The translations under genes and the position numbers were made by a program. Source: Anthropogastromicrobium chipingensis_A (lineage in GTDB: Bacteria > Bacillota > Clostridia > Lachnospirales > Lachnospiraceae). From it: a stretch of 40,334 nt of DNA. The stretch lies in NCBI GenBank assembly GCA_963605535.1, contig CAVCXB010000010.1, forward strand, positions 1 through 40,334. Direction: 5' to 3'. Below the pieces are notes generated by a model that had not been told where the DNA came from, made no database searches, and was given only the letters and a program-made list of their open reading frames with translations. Shown here piece after piece: positions 7,786-16,130 of this stretch; within the stretch, counting starts at the first letter, position 1, and each line of letters starts with the position of its first letter.

Positions 7786-8259
7786 ATGGAACTATATCAT
7801 GCGAGTAAAGAGATTGTTCAGTATCCAGAAGTAAGAAAGGCAAGGTATACAAAAGATTTTTCTTGGGGATTTTATTGTACCAATAATTTTAAGCAGGCAG
7901 TAAGATGGGCGAATCGCGGAATTGGTGATCCGATAATCAATTACTATGAGTACACACCAAATGAAAAATTAAATATATTAAGATTTCCAGAAATATCAGA
8001 TGCATGGTTAGACTTTATTGCAGAGTGTAGAAGTGGAAAAACGCATTCCTATGATATTGTAGAGGGTCCTATGGCAAATGATACAGTATGGAATTATGTA
8101 AATGATTTTCTAGCAGGGCGAATAAATAGAAAGCAGTTTTGGGTGTTGGCAGAATTTAAATATCCGACACATCAAATAAGTTTCCATACATTGTCGGCAC
8201 TTGATTGTTTGACGTTGGTGAAGAGCGAGGTAGTTTATGACAGAGAAGGAAAGAAATGA
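7786..8259 (+). CDS. DUF3990-family protein, ADP-ribosyltransferase-like, possible toxin
   Basis: The 157 residues match the DUF3990 pattern as I know it: an N-terminal LYHASKEIVQYPEVR, then TKDFSWGFYCTNNFKQAVRWA, then YDIVEGPMANDTVWNYV, with a QISFHTLSALDCL segment near the end. DUF3990 belongs to the ADP-ribosyl fold group, so an ADP-ribosyltransferase-type toxin or effector is plausible, but activity is inferred. The gene is AT-rich compared with its neighbours, has its own promoter, and overlaps the next gene by 23 bases, so the two are translated together. No signal peptide is seen, so it should act in the cytoplasm. Confidence 0.75.
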   Translation: MELYHASKEIVQYPEVRKARYTKDFSWGFYCTNNFKQAVRWANRGIGDPIINYYEYTPNEKLNILRFPEISDAWLDFIAECRSGKTHSYDIVEGPMANDTVWNYVNDFLAGRINRKQFWVLAEFKYPTHQISFHTLSALDCLTLVKSEVVYDREGKK

Positions 8260-8680
8260 TTATTTTTATGTATGTGCACTAATTGAATATATTGCAAGAG
8301 AAACGAAAAATCATCGTGGAGATATTGTGAATCAAATTGGTGAAGAGGGTATAAAAAAACTTTTGTATGATGCAGAGGTAGACCATTGCCTAAGTTTTGA
8401 GCAGGTTAGTGATGAAGTAGTTGATTATTATAAAATAAAGCAGGGAGAGTTTGATACAATATCGGCTTGCAAGTATTCGATCCCGAGTTTTCTTGATATT
8501 GGTAAATTATATAGTATTATGATAGAGGACTGTGCCAAGTCGGGAGATGAAGTTTCAGAGCTGATGAAAATATTTTCTTCTTTTATTAGTGATGAGATAT
8601 CGAATTTTAATACCGATTTATATTATCAAAATCCAAACTATCTTGAGTGGTCATATAGAGAGGGAAAATTGTTAGATTGA
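8237..8680 (+). CDS. DUF3791-like partner protein, possible antitoxin
   Basis: This 147-residue protein starts inside the preceding gene. Its first ~65 residues (NDYFYVCALIEYIARETKN, then a GEEGIKKLLYDAEVDHCLS helix) resemble DUF3791, a small family usually found beside DUF3990. The second half (from about residue 75) is a separate predicted helical segment ending in YQNPNYLEWSYREGKLLD that I do not recognise. The tight overlap suggests it binds or neutralises the first protein (inference). It is AT-rich like its partner and is followed by a strong terminator. Confidence 0.65.
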   Translation: MTEKERNDYFYVCALIEYIARETKNHRGDIVNQIGEEGIKKLLYDAEVDHCLSFEQVSDEVVDYYKIKQGEFDTISACKYSIPSFLDIGKLYSIMIEDCAKSGDEVSELMKIFSSFISDEISNFNTDLYYQNPNYLEWSYREGKLLD

Positions 8681-8741
8681 TTTTATTACAAAAAGAATAT
8701 AATTGTTTCCTTAACTCCTTCTATAATAATACAAAATTATC

Positions 8742-8790
8742 AAAAGATCAAAACCTTTCTTTCAACCAAGATGAGGTTTTGATCTTTTTT
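8742..8790 (+). terminator. Terminator after the DUF3990/DUF3791 pair
   Basis: A perfect 15-bp stem pairs 8742-8756 (aaaagatcaaaacct) with 8774-8788 (aggttttgatctttt), followed by more T residues. Confidence 0.92.
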
Positions 8791-8924
8791 TGATGCTTTT
8801 CAGATACAGTGAACTACTCGGTCATTGAATGAACGAAGATTCCTGCACCAGATTTCTAATTTTTTCCTTAAAGAAAAGTTAATAACTAGAATTGCATCTT
8901 AAATTTATCGTAAGAATTCGATGC

Positions 8925-8953
8925 TTCTCAATATTGTCAGAAAGTGATATACT
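8925..8953 (+). promoter_or_regulatory. Promoter of the MacAB-like export operon
   Basis: TTCTCA (8925-8930), 17 nt and TATACT (8948-8953) preceded by TGA give an extended -10 promoter. An imperfect inverted repeat (gcatc at about 8894 and gatgc at about 8920) ends at the -35 and might bind a regulator. The rest of the gap 8791-8890 shows no gene or RNA that I recognise. Confidence 0.55.
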
Positions 8954-9016
8954 GTAACTGACTGAAATAAGAACAACAAACCGCACAGAAGGCTGTTGTG
9001 GGAAGGGATGGCATGT

Positions 9017-10228
9017 ATGAGAAAGAGGATCGTTTTGATCGGGCTTGTACTGGTCGCGGCTGCGGCAGGTGGCTGGTATTATTACAAAAATTATTATAAC
9101 AAGGATGCTTCTGCGGGGACGGAATCGGCAGAGGGTTCCGTGTATATGAGTTCGGTATCGGACATTATGGACCAGGGCGCGCTTGGAGTAAAGACACGTT
9201 TGATTGGTGTGGTTGACCCGCAGGAGTCAAAGGACATTAAGCTGGATTCGGATAAACAGCTTAAAGAGACATTTGTGCAGGTGGGTGATGAGGTGAAAAA
9301 AGGCGATCCGCTGTTTTCCTACGATGTGGAGGCGATGCAGCAAAAGCTTCAGGAGGCCGATTTGGAGTTGGAGGAGATGAACAACACACTTCAGACAATG
9401 AATCAGCAGTTAAATGAGCTGAATGTGCAGGCATCCAAGGCGAAAGAATCCGAGAAGCAGGCATATAATCTTCAGATTCTTTCCGCTCAGAATTCGATTC
9501 ATAAGCAGGAGTACAACATCAGTGTAAAGCAGCTTGAACGCTCACAGCTGGAAAAAAATATTGACAATGCCGTTGTGTATGCGGATATTGATGGTATGAT
9601 AAAGACGATCAATTCCGATTCGACGGGCGGTGATTCTAATTATGGTTCCTCTGGCTCCAATGCCTTTATGACTATTCTGGCAACTGGCGATTATCGCATT
9701 AAGGGAACCTGCAATGAGATGAATATTTATAGCTTATATGTGGGCGAGCAGATGGTTATTCGACCAAGAGCCGATGAGAGCAAGGTTTACACTGGCGTGG
9801 TCAGCAAGATTGAGACAGAGCCGGCAACTGATACAAATACGAGTGGCTATTCTTCCGATTCCTCTGCGGAGAGCAGCAAATACCATTTCTATGTGACCAT
9901 CAACGAGGCGATGGATTTGATGCTCGGACAGCATGTCATCATGCAGGAGGACACTGGAGATACCGAGGAAAAGACTGGCCTTTGGATTCCAACTTACTAT
10001 GTAGTATCCAATGAGGATGCAGGTTCGTACTATGTATGGAGCTGCGATGACAATCAGAAGGTTTGCAAGAAGGAGATTACCGTTGGTGAGACGGATGAGG
10101 AGATGATGGAGTACCAGATTCTGGATGGTTTGACTGAGAATGATTATATTGCATTTCCAGATGAATTGACCCAGGATGGCATGGATGCCATTTTGCCGGA
10201 CACGGGTGACGGAACGATCATGGAGTAA
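9017..10228 (+). CDS. HlyD/MacA-type efflux adaptor (first adaptor of the operon)
   Basis: A membrane-anchored periplasmic-adaptor homologue of 403 residues. An N-terminal membrane segment (IVLIGLVLVAAAAGGWYYY) is followed by a split lipoyl/barrel-sandwich half (LKETFVQVGDEVKKGDPLFSYD), a coiled-coil hairpin of about 75 residues (LQEADLELEEMNNTLQ to RSQLEKNI), the second lipoyl half (AVVYADIDGMIKTIN) and C-terminal beta-barrel domains. In Gram-positive bacteria such adaptors sit on the outer face of the membrane and work with a MacB-type ABC transporter. The ATG at 9017 is chosen because ggaaggg ends about ten bases before it; TTG 8996 and ATG 9008 are in frame but badly spaced. It is first in a four-gene operon. 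Confidence 0.88.
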   Translation: MRKRIVLIGLVLVAAAAGGWYYYKNYYNKDASAGTESAEGSVYMSSVSDIMDQGALGVKTRLIGVVDPQESKDIKLDSDKQLKETFVQVGDEVKKGDPLFSYDVEAMQQKLQEADLELEEMNNTLQTMNQQLNELNVQASKAKESEKQAYNLQILSAQNSIHKQEYNISVKQLERSQLEKNIDNAVVYADIDGMIKTINSDSTGGDSNYGSSGSNAFMTILATGDYRIKGTCNEMNIYSLYVGEQMVIRPRADESKVYTGVVSKIETEPATDTNTSGYSSDSSAESSKYHFYVTINEAMDLMLGQHVIMQEDTGDTEEKTGLWIPTYYVVSNEDAGSYYVWSCDDNQKVCKKEITVGETDEEMMEYQILDGLTENDYIAFPDELTQDGMDAILPDTGDGTIME

Positions 10229-10241
10229 GGGGGGTGTCTAT

Positions 10242-10910
10242 ATGCTGTTAGAGTTAAGAGATATCAACAAAAGTTATTTTCAGGGAAAGCAGGAGATGCC
10301 AGTCTTAAAAAATGTCAATTTCAGCGTGGAGGAGGGCGAGTATGTTGCGATCATGGGCCCATCTGGTTCTGGTAAATCAACGCTGATGAACATCATTGGA
10401 TGCTTAGACAAACCGACTTCAGGAAGTTTCTATCTGGATGGAAAAGACATTCTAAAATACAAAGACAATGCACTTTCTACGGTGCGCTTAAATACGATTG
10501 GATTTGTCTTTCAGAGTTTTTTTCTGATGATGAAGCAGACCGCACTCGAAAATGTGTGTCTTCCACTGACCTATGCGGGTATTCCAAAGCGAAAGCGAAA
10601 GGAGATCGCGGCACAGGCATTAAAGCGTGTCGGCCTTGAAGACCGTATGAATTATAAGCCAACGCAGTTGTCCGGTGGTCAGTGTCAGCGAGTGGCGATT
10701 GCAAGAGCGATCTCCAATCATCCGAAGATTTTGCTTGCGGATGAGCCGACTGGTGCGCTTGATTCCAAATCTGGTGCGCAGATCATGGAACTGTTTCAGA
10801 GCCTTCACGAAGAGGGCGTTACGATTATCATGATCACGCATGATTCTGAGATTGCAGCGCATGCGCAGCGTGTCATTCATATCCGCGATGGACAGATCGC
10901 GGAAGGTTAA
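10242..10910 (+). CDS. MacB-type ABC transporter ATP-binding protein
   Basis: The cytoplasmic ATPase of the export system, 222 residues. Walker A is GPSGSGKST (39-47), the Q-loop Gln is at 91, the signature LSGGQ at 143-147, Walker B LLADEP with Glu168, and the switch His at 200. The LolD/MacB type is suggested by size and by the nearby FtsX-like permease. The start at 10242 follows aggggggtg (from 10228); an in-frame ATG at 10176 lies within the previous gene and is not credible. Thirteen bases separate it from the first adaptor and 17 from the second. Confidence 0.93.
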   Translation: MLLELRDINKSYFQGKQEMPVLKNVNFSVEEGEYVAIMGPSGSGKSTLMNIIGCLDKPTSGSFYLDGKDILKYKDNALSTVRLNTIGFVFQSFFLMMKQTALENVCLPLTYAGIPKRKRKEIAAQALKRVGLEDRMNYKPTQLSGGQCQRVAIARAISNHPKILLADEPTGALDSKSGAQIMELFQSLHEEGVTIIMITHDSEIAAHAQRVIHIRDGQIAEG

Positions 10911-10927
10911 GCAGGGAGGAGGCAGAG

Positions 10928-13714
10928 ATGAAAAAACTAGCGGTTTATATTCTGGTTCCGGCGCTGATTGTGGGCAGCTGTGGAGCTGGTGTATATGTAT
11001 ATCAAAAAAATAAGCAGGAAAATACCTATGTAAAGGTCGTTCCTGTCAGCAGTATATCAACGTCAGATTACGGCTCAGATATGTATATGTATGGACGTGT
11101 TGTCAACAATCAGCGTCAGCAGATCAGTGTCACGACATCGCAAAAGATCTCCGAGGTTTTAGTAAAGAAAGGCGATAAGGTCAATATTGGTGATCCGATT
11201 TTGAAGATGGATACGACCATGGATAATTTGAATTTACAGGATCTTGAGATTCAGATTCAGAAAAAGGTACTCGATATTTCGGATGGCTACAAGCGTTTGG
11301 ATAAGTTGTTAAAGACGACCCCGACAGCACCATATAATCCTGGCGATTTTGATCCGGGATGGGATCCAGGTTGGGATCCGGGATGGGAAGAACCAACAGA
11401 AAGTTCGTCAGAGGAAGAAAACTCAAGCGAAGAGGAAAGTTCGTCAGAGGAAGAAAGCTCAAGCGAAGAGGAAAGTTCCTCCGAAGAAGAGAGCTCCAGT
11501 GAACAAGAAAGCTCATCTGAAGAAGAGAGTTCCAGTGAACAAGAAAGCTCATCTGAAGAAGAGAGTTCCAGTGAGGAGGAAAGCTCCACTGAAGAAACCT
11601 CGCCTGAAGAAAGTTCTTCCATGGAGGAGAATTCGTCAGCAGAGGAGAGCTCAGAGCAGCCGACCTCTGAACAGGAGTCAAGCAGTCTAGAACCAACATT
11701 ACCAGAGGAGTCTAGTGGTGAGCAGACAAGTGCCGAGCAGCCAACTGGAACCGAGCCGTCTTCTGAAATTCTATCCCCAAGCTCATCTTCTGAGTCGTCT
11801 GCAGAGCAGTCCAGTTCCGATCTGTCGTCTAGTGCAGAAGAAACTAGTCCAGAGCAGTCTAGCTCAGAGAACCCGAGCACACAGCCAAGCGAGGAGCCGA
11901 CGCCCGAACCAACACCAGAGCCAACCACCGCACCGGATCCAACCGATGCAAATGGTGAAAAGTTGATTGGAAAGGAAATCTCGAAAATAGAGCAGGCCAC
12001 AAGTGGAGATGGAAGCAAGGAAGCTCCATATTTGTTCCGTTGTGGTGCAGATGCGAAGCTTGACAATGCGCTGCTTCGTCAGCTGGTACAGAATCAGAAA
12101 TATGCGATCATTCGTTTTTATAATGAGAGCGGAATGCCCGCTTACGATCTGGATCTGTCAAAAATGATTATGGGAGAGGATGATAAACCAATTATTCATA
12201 CCCATAATTATATAGAAGAAAGTCGTACTCCGGCAACTTGTCTGTCCCCAGCAATCGTGACCTATCGCTGTGATGGATGCGGAGAAGGTTATGTGGTGCA
12301 GGAAGGCGAGAAGGCAGGACATGCCTTTGTGGATATTGTTAACAATCCAGCTACTTGTGTGACGAAGGGCTATTTAGTAAGACAATGTTCGGTTTGTGGG
12401 GTACTGGAAACCGAGCAGACGGATCCAGATCCAAATGCACATCAATATGTGCTTTATTATGATGGAGGAACAACTGGTCAGTGGAATTATTATCAGTGTA
12501 GTGTTTGCGGTGCAACAAAGACAGAACAAAATCCAAATTATGTACCGCCGACAATTGCAGAGCCATCCACCGAACAGCAGACAACCGCGCAGAGTGCTTA
12601 TAATATTTCCGAAGAACGCACGGCAATGTTAGCGACAGCGTCCATCCGTCACGGCTTAAGTGCAGCGGGCGGTGATGATGGCAGTGGAGATAATAGTGGT
12701 TTGAGTTCTCCATCGGATATTTCCCTTCCGACCTTCCAGAATGAGGACTTTAGCTCTTACACGGCAGAGGAACTGGCAAAGGAGATTCAGTCTCAGAGAG
12801 AAAGTCTGCGTGATATGGATTTGGAGCGCAGAAAGCTTGAACTCGAGTATACCAAACAGCAAAAAGAACTGTCAAAGAACGGCATCATCACCAGTACCGT
12901 AAAGGGCGTTGTGGAAGATATGCAGGATGTGGATAACATTGATTATACACAGCCGTTTGCAATCATTAATGGCGGTGAGGGCTATTACGTTCAGGGTACG
13001 GTAACAGAAGATCTTCTTGATACCTTTGTACCTGGAATGGAAATTTCGTGTACCAGCTGGTCAGAGGATTCGACGATCTTCTGTACCGCAGTTGTAACAG
13101 AGGTTTCCGAGTATCCGACCACCGATACGATGGGCGGCTCCCAGAATCCGAACCTGTCTTATTATCCGTTTGTCGCATATATCACGCCGGAGGATGGCAA
13201 GGGCCTGACAAATGGCTCTTATATTGATATTAGCCTGACAACACAGGGCGATACCGATTCACTTTATATCAGTCAGATGTATGTCAAGAAGGAAGATAAC
13301 CGCTACTTCGTCTATGCGAGAAATCCACAGACCGGTCTTCTTGAAAAACGTTATGTCACGATCGGAAAGAGCTTATATGGCAGCTATTACCAGATTCAGT
13401 CCGGTTTGACAAATGACGATATGATTGCAGTACCATTTGGAAAGACCGTAAAGGAAGGTGTCAAGACAACAAGTGAGTATAGCGATGACAGTATGGATCC
13501 AGGAATTGATACTGGTTTGGATACCGGTATGGACGGCACCATGTATGACGATGGTATGATATACGATGCTAGTATGGGTTATGAGGATGGCATGAATGCT
13601 GATATAACCACGTTTGACAATGAAAATTTGGAAAACAATGCCAATGTGGGACTTGACATGCAAAATGGAGCGAACGCTCCGACCACAATGTACAGTGGGG
13701 AGGTGGAGCAGTAA
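10928..13714 (+). CDS. Giant efflux adaptor with Ser/Glu-rich stalk and CxxCG modules
   Basis: A 928-residue adaptor, more than twice the usual length. Order: N-terminal membrane segment (LVPALIVGSCGAGVYVY; the Cys is a weak lipobox candidate); first lipoyl half (ISEVLVKKGDKVNIGDPILKMD); a helix (residues ~96-125); DPGW repeats; a Ser/Glu/Pro-rich low-complexity region (~155-340); a small folded part; three CxxCG-type modules (~425-540); a second helix (AEELAKEIQSQRESLRDMDLERRKLELEY); second lipoyl half (GIITSTVKGVVEDM); barrel domains; and a C-terminal tail rich in Asp, Gly and Met (~860-928). The insert therefore sits exactly between the two helices of the adaptor hairpin. The ribosome binding site is agggaggaggcag. 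It lies between ATPase and permease, so it is a working part of the operon, not a stray surface protein. Confidence 0.85.
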   Translation: MKKLAVYILVPALIVGSCGAGVYVYQKNKQENTYVKVVPVSSISTSDYGSDMYMYGRVVNNQRQQISVTTSQKISEVLVKKGDKVNIGDPILKMDTTMDNLNLQDLEIQIQKKVLDISDGYKRLDKLLKTTPTAPYNPGDFDPGWDPGWDPGWEEPTESSSEEENSSEEESSSEEESSSEEESSSEEESSSEQESSSEEESSSEQESSSEEESSSEEESSTEETSPEESSSMEENSSAEESSEQPTSEQESSSLEPTLPEESSGEQTSAEQPTGTEPSSEILSPSSSSESSAEQSSSDLSSSAEETSPEQSSSENPSTQPSEEPTPEPTPEPTTAPDPTDANGEKLIGKEISKIEQATSGDGSKEAPYLFRCGADAKLDNALLRQLVQNQKYAIIRFYNESGMPAYDLDLSKMIMGEDDKPIIHTHNYIEESRTPATCLSPAIVTYRCDGCGEGYVVQEGEKAGHAFVDIVNNPATCVTKGYLVRQCSVCGVLETEQTDPDPNAHQYVLYYDGGTTGQWNYYQCSVCGATKTEQNPNYVPPTIAEPSTEQQTTAQSAYNISEERTAMLATASIRHGLSAAGGDDGSGDNSGLSSPSDISLPTFQNEDFSSYTAEELAKEIQSQRESLRDMDLERRKLELEYTKQQKELSKNGIITSTVKGVVEDMQDVDNIDYTQPFAIINGGEGYYVQGTVTEDLLDTFVPGMEISCTSWSEDSTIFCTAVVTEVSEYPTTDTMGGSQNPNLSYYPFVAYITPEDGKGLTNGSYIDISLTTQGDTDSLYISQMYVKKEDNRYFVYARNPQTGLLEKRYVTIGKSLYGSYYQIQSGLTNDDMIAVPFGKTVKEGVKTTSEYSDDSMDPGIDTGLDTGMDGTMYDDGMIYDASMGYEDGMNADITTFDNENLENNANVGLDMQNGANAPTTMYSGEVEQ
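11391..11600 (+). repeat. Tandem Ser/Glu-coding repeats inside the giant adaptor
   Basis: The coding DNA is built from short in-frame units reading SSEEE or SSEQE. A longer unit of 36 bp containing gaacaagaaagctcatctga occurs at about 11501 and again at 11537. Units of 12 bp (GGATCCGGG-like, DPGW) precede it at about 11353. Such arrays can gain or lose units by slippage without breaking the frame. Confidence 0.8.
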
Positions 13715-14980
13715 ATGTTTGAAAATATACGATTATCCTTTCAGGGAATCTGGTCACATAAGCTGCGTTCCTTCCTGACCATGCTTGGTATTATTATCGG
13801 TATTGCGGCAATTATCGCGATTGTTTCCACCATTGAGGGAACAAATGAGCTGATCAAGCAGAACATGATGGGAAATAATCGCCATACTGTAAAGGTTCAG
13901 CTGTCGCAGGACGATTACACGTATGATATCAGTACATGGAACCCGTCTCCGGAAGGCGTGCCGATCTTTGATGAATCGACACGTCAGGAGATTCTGGCAA
14001 TCCCGAATGTGCTTCGCGCCGCATTTTATCAGGTGCGTTCCGAGTACAATAATAGTATTTACTATAATAATCAGGCGCTAAGCAGCTGTTCTGTACTTGG
14101 CATTGATCAGTATTATTTTGGCACAGCCGGTTATCAGACAATGGAGGGTAGAGAAATTCTGGAGGAAGACAGCCAGAAAAAGCATCAGGTGGCTGTCATT
14201 GATGAGACCATTCAGCGCTCACTCTTTCCAGATGAGGATCCAATCGGAAAGACAATCGAAATGTATGGAGAGCCATTTACTGTTGTTGGCGTGTGTACAC
14301 AGGTCGGACAGAGTGAGCTTGTGATCAATTCCGAGGAAGAGTATTGGACCTATTATCAGAATGGCTCATCAAGCGGAAATATCTTTATTCCGAAGGGTGT
14401 GTGGGGTACAATCTATAAGTTTGATGAGGCACAGAATCTGATTCTTCAGGCGAGCGGAACAGACGAGATGGCAGCTGCCGGAAAGGCCGCAGCCAACATC
14501 ATGAATCAGGATATGAATGTATCGGATTCTAGTATCACGTATCGTTCTGAGGATTTGATGCAGCAGGCAAAGCAACTGCAGGATATGCAAAGCTCCACAA
14601 ACAGTATGTTAATTTGGGTTGCCTGCATTTCCCTTCTGGTTGGCGGAATCGGTGTTATGAATATTATGCTAGTTTCTGTTACTGAGCGTACCAAAGAAAT
14701 CGGTTTGAAGAAGGCGATTGGAGCCAAGAAGGGCAGAATTCTCGGACAGTTTTTAACCGAGGCGGCAATTCTTACCAGTATGGGCGGTTTGCTTGGTGTT
14801 GCAGCAGGAATTGGACTGGCAGAGGTTATCTCCAAGATGTCCTCCACGCCGGTTGCAATCAATGGTACTTCCATCGTGGTATCGGTTGGATTTTCCACCC
14901 TCATCGGTATCATCTTTGGTCTGCTGCCATCTATTTCAGCGGCAAACTTAAATCCGATCGAGGCACTTCGTCACGAGTAA
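13715..14980 (+). CDS. MacB/FtsX-type ABC transporter permease
   Basis: The membrane subunit of the export system, 421 residues. One N-terminal membrane helix (LRSFLTMLGIIIGIAAIIAIV) is followed by a large extracytoplasmic MacB_PCD domain (about 45-275) and three C-terminal helices of the FtsX domain, including ISLLVGGIGVMNIMLVSVTERTKEIGLKKAIGA and the end motif AANLNPIEALRHE. It starts immediately after the stop of the giant adaptor, with ggggaggtgg as ribosome binding site. Systems of this layout export peptides, antibiotics or other amphiphiles; the substrate is not evident here. Confidence 0.93.
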   Translation: MFENIRLSFQGIWSHKLRSFLTMLGIIIGIAAIIAIVSTIEGTNELIKQNMMGNNRHTVKVQLSQDDYTYDISTWNPSPEGVPIFDESTRQEILAIPNVLRAAFYQVRSEYNNSIYYNNQALSSCSVLGIDQYYFGTAGYQTMEGREILEEDSQKKHQVAVIDETIQRSLFPDEDPIGKTIEMYGEPFTVVGVCTQVGQSELVINSEEEYWTYYQNGSSSGNIFIPKGVWGTIYKFDEAQNLILQASGTDEMAAAGKAAANIMNQDMNVSDSSITYRSEDLMQQAKQLQDMQSSTNSMLIWVACISLLVGGIGVMNIMLVSVTERTKEIGLKKAIGAKKGRILGQFLTEAAILTSMGGLLGVAAGIGLAEVISKMSSTPVAINGTSIVVSVGFSTLIGIIFGLLPSISAANLNPIEALRHE

Positions 14981-15021
14981 AACAATATTAGAATAGATAA
15001 ATAGATAAAGAATAAATGATC

Positions 15022-15069
15022 GAAGCTGCTTATCAGTTGAGTTATTCGCTGATAAGTGGCTTCTTTTTT
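15022..15069 (+). terminator. Terminator after the export operon
   Basis: gaagctgcttatcag (15022-15036) pairs with ctgataagtggcttc (15049-15063), with two weak positions, followed by a T run to 15069. Confidence 0.85.
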
Positions 15070-15103
15070 GAAGGTAAGTCTGGAAAAAAAATAAAAGATG
15101 ATG

Positions 15104-15109
15104 TATAAT
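15104..15109 (+). promoter_or_regulatory. Probable -10 element of the restriction-modification pair
   Basis: A consensus TATAAT lies 47 bases before the methyltransferase start. The -35 region (ctggaa, about 18 bases upstream) is weak, so only the -10 is called. Confidence 0.45.
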
Positions 15110-15155
15110 AAAGTGAAAGTAAAATTGATTAGTATTAGGGGAAAGGAAAATAAAA

Positions 15156-16130
15156 ATGCCAAAAAAAAATCAAGTAGATATTCAGATGACATTAGAGGAG
15201 TTGCGTAATAGGCCTGAATATCCGCTAGAGTTATCCGAGGTATACAGAAAGATAACAAGTAATGACCTAAAAAAACGCCCGGTTTATAGCCGAAGAAATG
15301 GATTGTTATTTCAGGAAGATAGTATTGAATGGCTGAAACAGTTGCCAGATGGTTGCGTTGATATGATTTTTGCAGATCCACCTTATAATATAAAAAAAGC
15401 AGATTGGGATAAGTTCGAATCACAGGAACAATACATAATATGGTCGTTGCAATGGATAAAAGAAGCGGCTAGAGTTCTGAAACCGACAGGTTCATTGTTT
15501 ATTTGCGGTTTTACAGAGATACTTGCGGATTTAAAGCACCCTGCAATGCGCTATTTTACTGGGTGTAAATGGCTTATATGGCATTATAAAAATAAGGCAA
15601 ATCTTGGAAATGACTGGGGACGTTCTCATGAAAGTATTTTATTGTTAAGAAAATCAAAGACGTTTACAATGAATATTGATGAAGTGAGAATTCCATATAA
15701 TGAACATACATTAAAATATCCGGCACATCCACAAGCAGAGAGTAGTCAGTATGCAAAAGGAAAAGCTACAAAAGCAACTTGGACACCGAATCCATTAGGA
15801 GCTAAACCAAAGGATGTACTTGAGATTCCTACTACATGTAATGGCATGGGAGAAAAAACAAAACATCCGACTCAGAAGCCAGAAGAATTACTAAGAAAGA
15901 TTATTCTAGCAGCGAGTAATCCAGGAGATCTTGTGTTAGACCCATTTGCGGGATCAGGAACAACGCTAGTTGTTTCTGAACAGTTAGGCAGGCAGTGGAT
16001 TGGATGTGAAATGAATGAAGAATATAATCAATGGGCAATTAATCGAATTGATAATGTATTGATAAAAACAGTTGAGGAATGGATTCAGTTTGATCGGGAC
16101 AATGCAAAAAGGAGGGAATCAATAAGATGA
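15156..16130 (+). CDS. DNA adenine/cytosine-N4 methyltransferase (beta class)
   Basis: An amino-methyltransferase of 324 residues that should protect host DNA at one recognition sequence. Motif IV, FADPPYN with Asp74, precedes motif I, LDPFAGSGTT with Asp262, which is the beta-class order (HinfI, RsrI group). HPTQKPEELLRKII before motif I is also typical. DPPY usually means N6-adenine, though N4-cytosine is not excluded. Residues 1-45 form an extra N-terminal segment. The target sequence cannot be read from the protein. The gene is AT-rich, overlaps the next by ATGA and has its own ribosome binding site (aggggaaagg). Confidence 0.9.
   Translation: MPKKNQVDIQMTLEELRNRPEYPLELSEVYRKITSNDLKKRPVYSRRNGLLFQEDSIEWLKQLPDGCVDMIFADPPYNIKKADWDKFESQEQYIIWSLQWIKEAARVLKPTGSLFICGFTEILADLKHPAMRYFTGCKWLIWHYKNKANLGNDWGRSHESILLLRKSKTFTMNIDEVRIPYNEHTLKYPAHPQAESSQYAKGKATKATWTPNPLGAKPKDVLEIPTTCNGMGEKTKHPTQKPEELLRKIILAASNPGDLVLDPFAGSGTTLVVSEQLGRQWIGCEMNEEYNQWAINRIDNVLIKTVEEWIQFDRDNAKRRESIR

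Noticed and set aside
11287..12066. Long antisense frame (259 residues, Ser/Leu/Glu repeats) opposite the giant adaptor, plus a second one at 11181-11699
   Set aside because: These mirror the Ser/Glu codon repeats of the real gene. They have no ribosome binding site and no domain.
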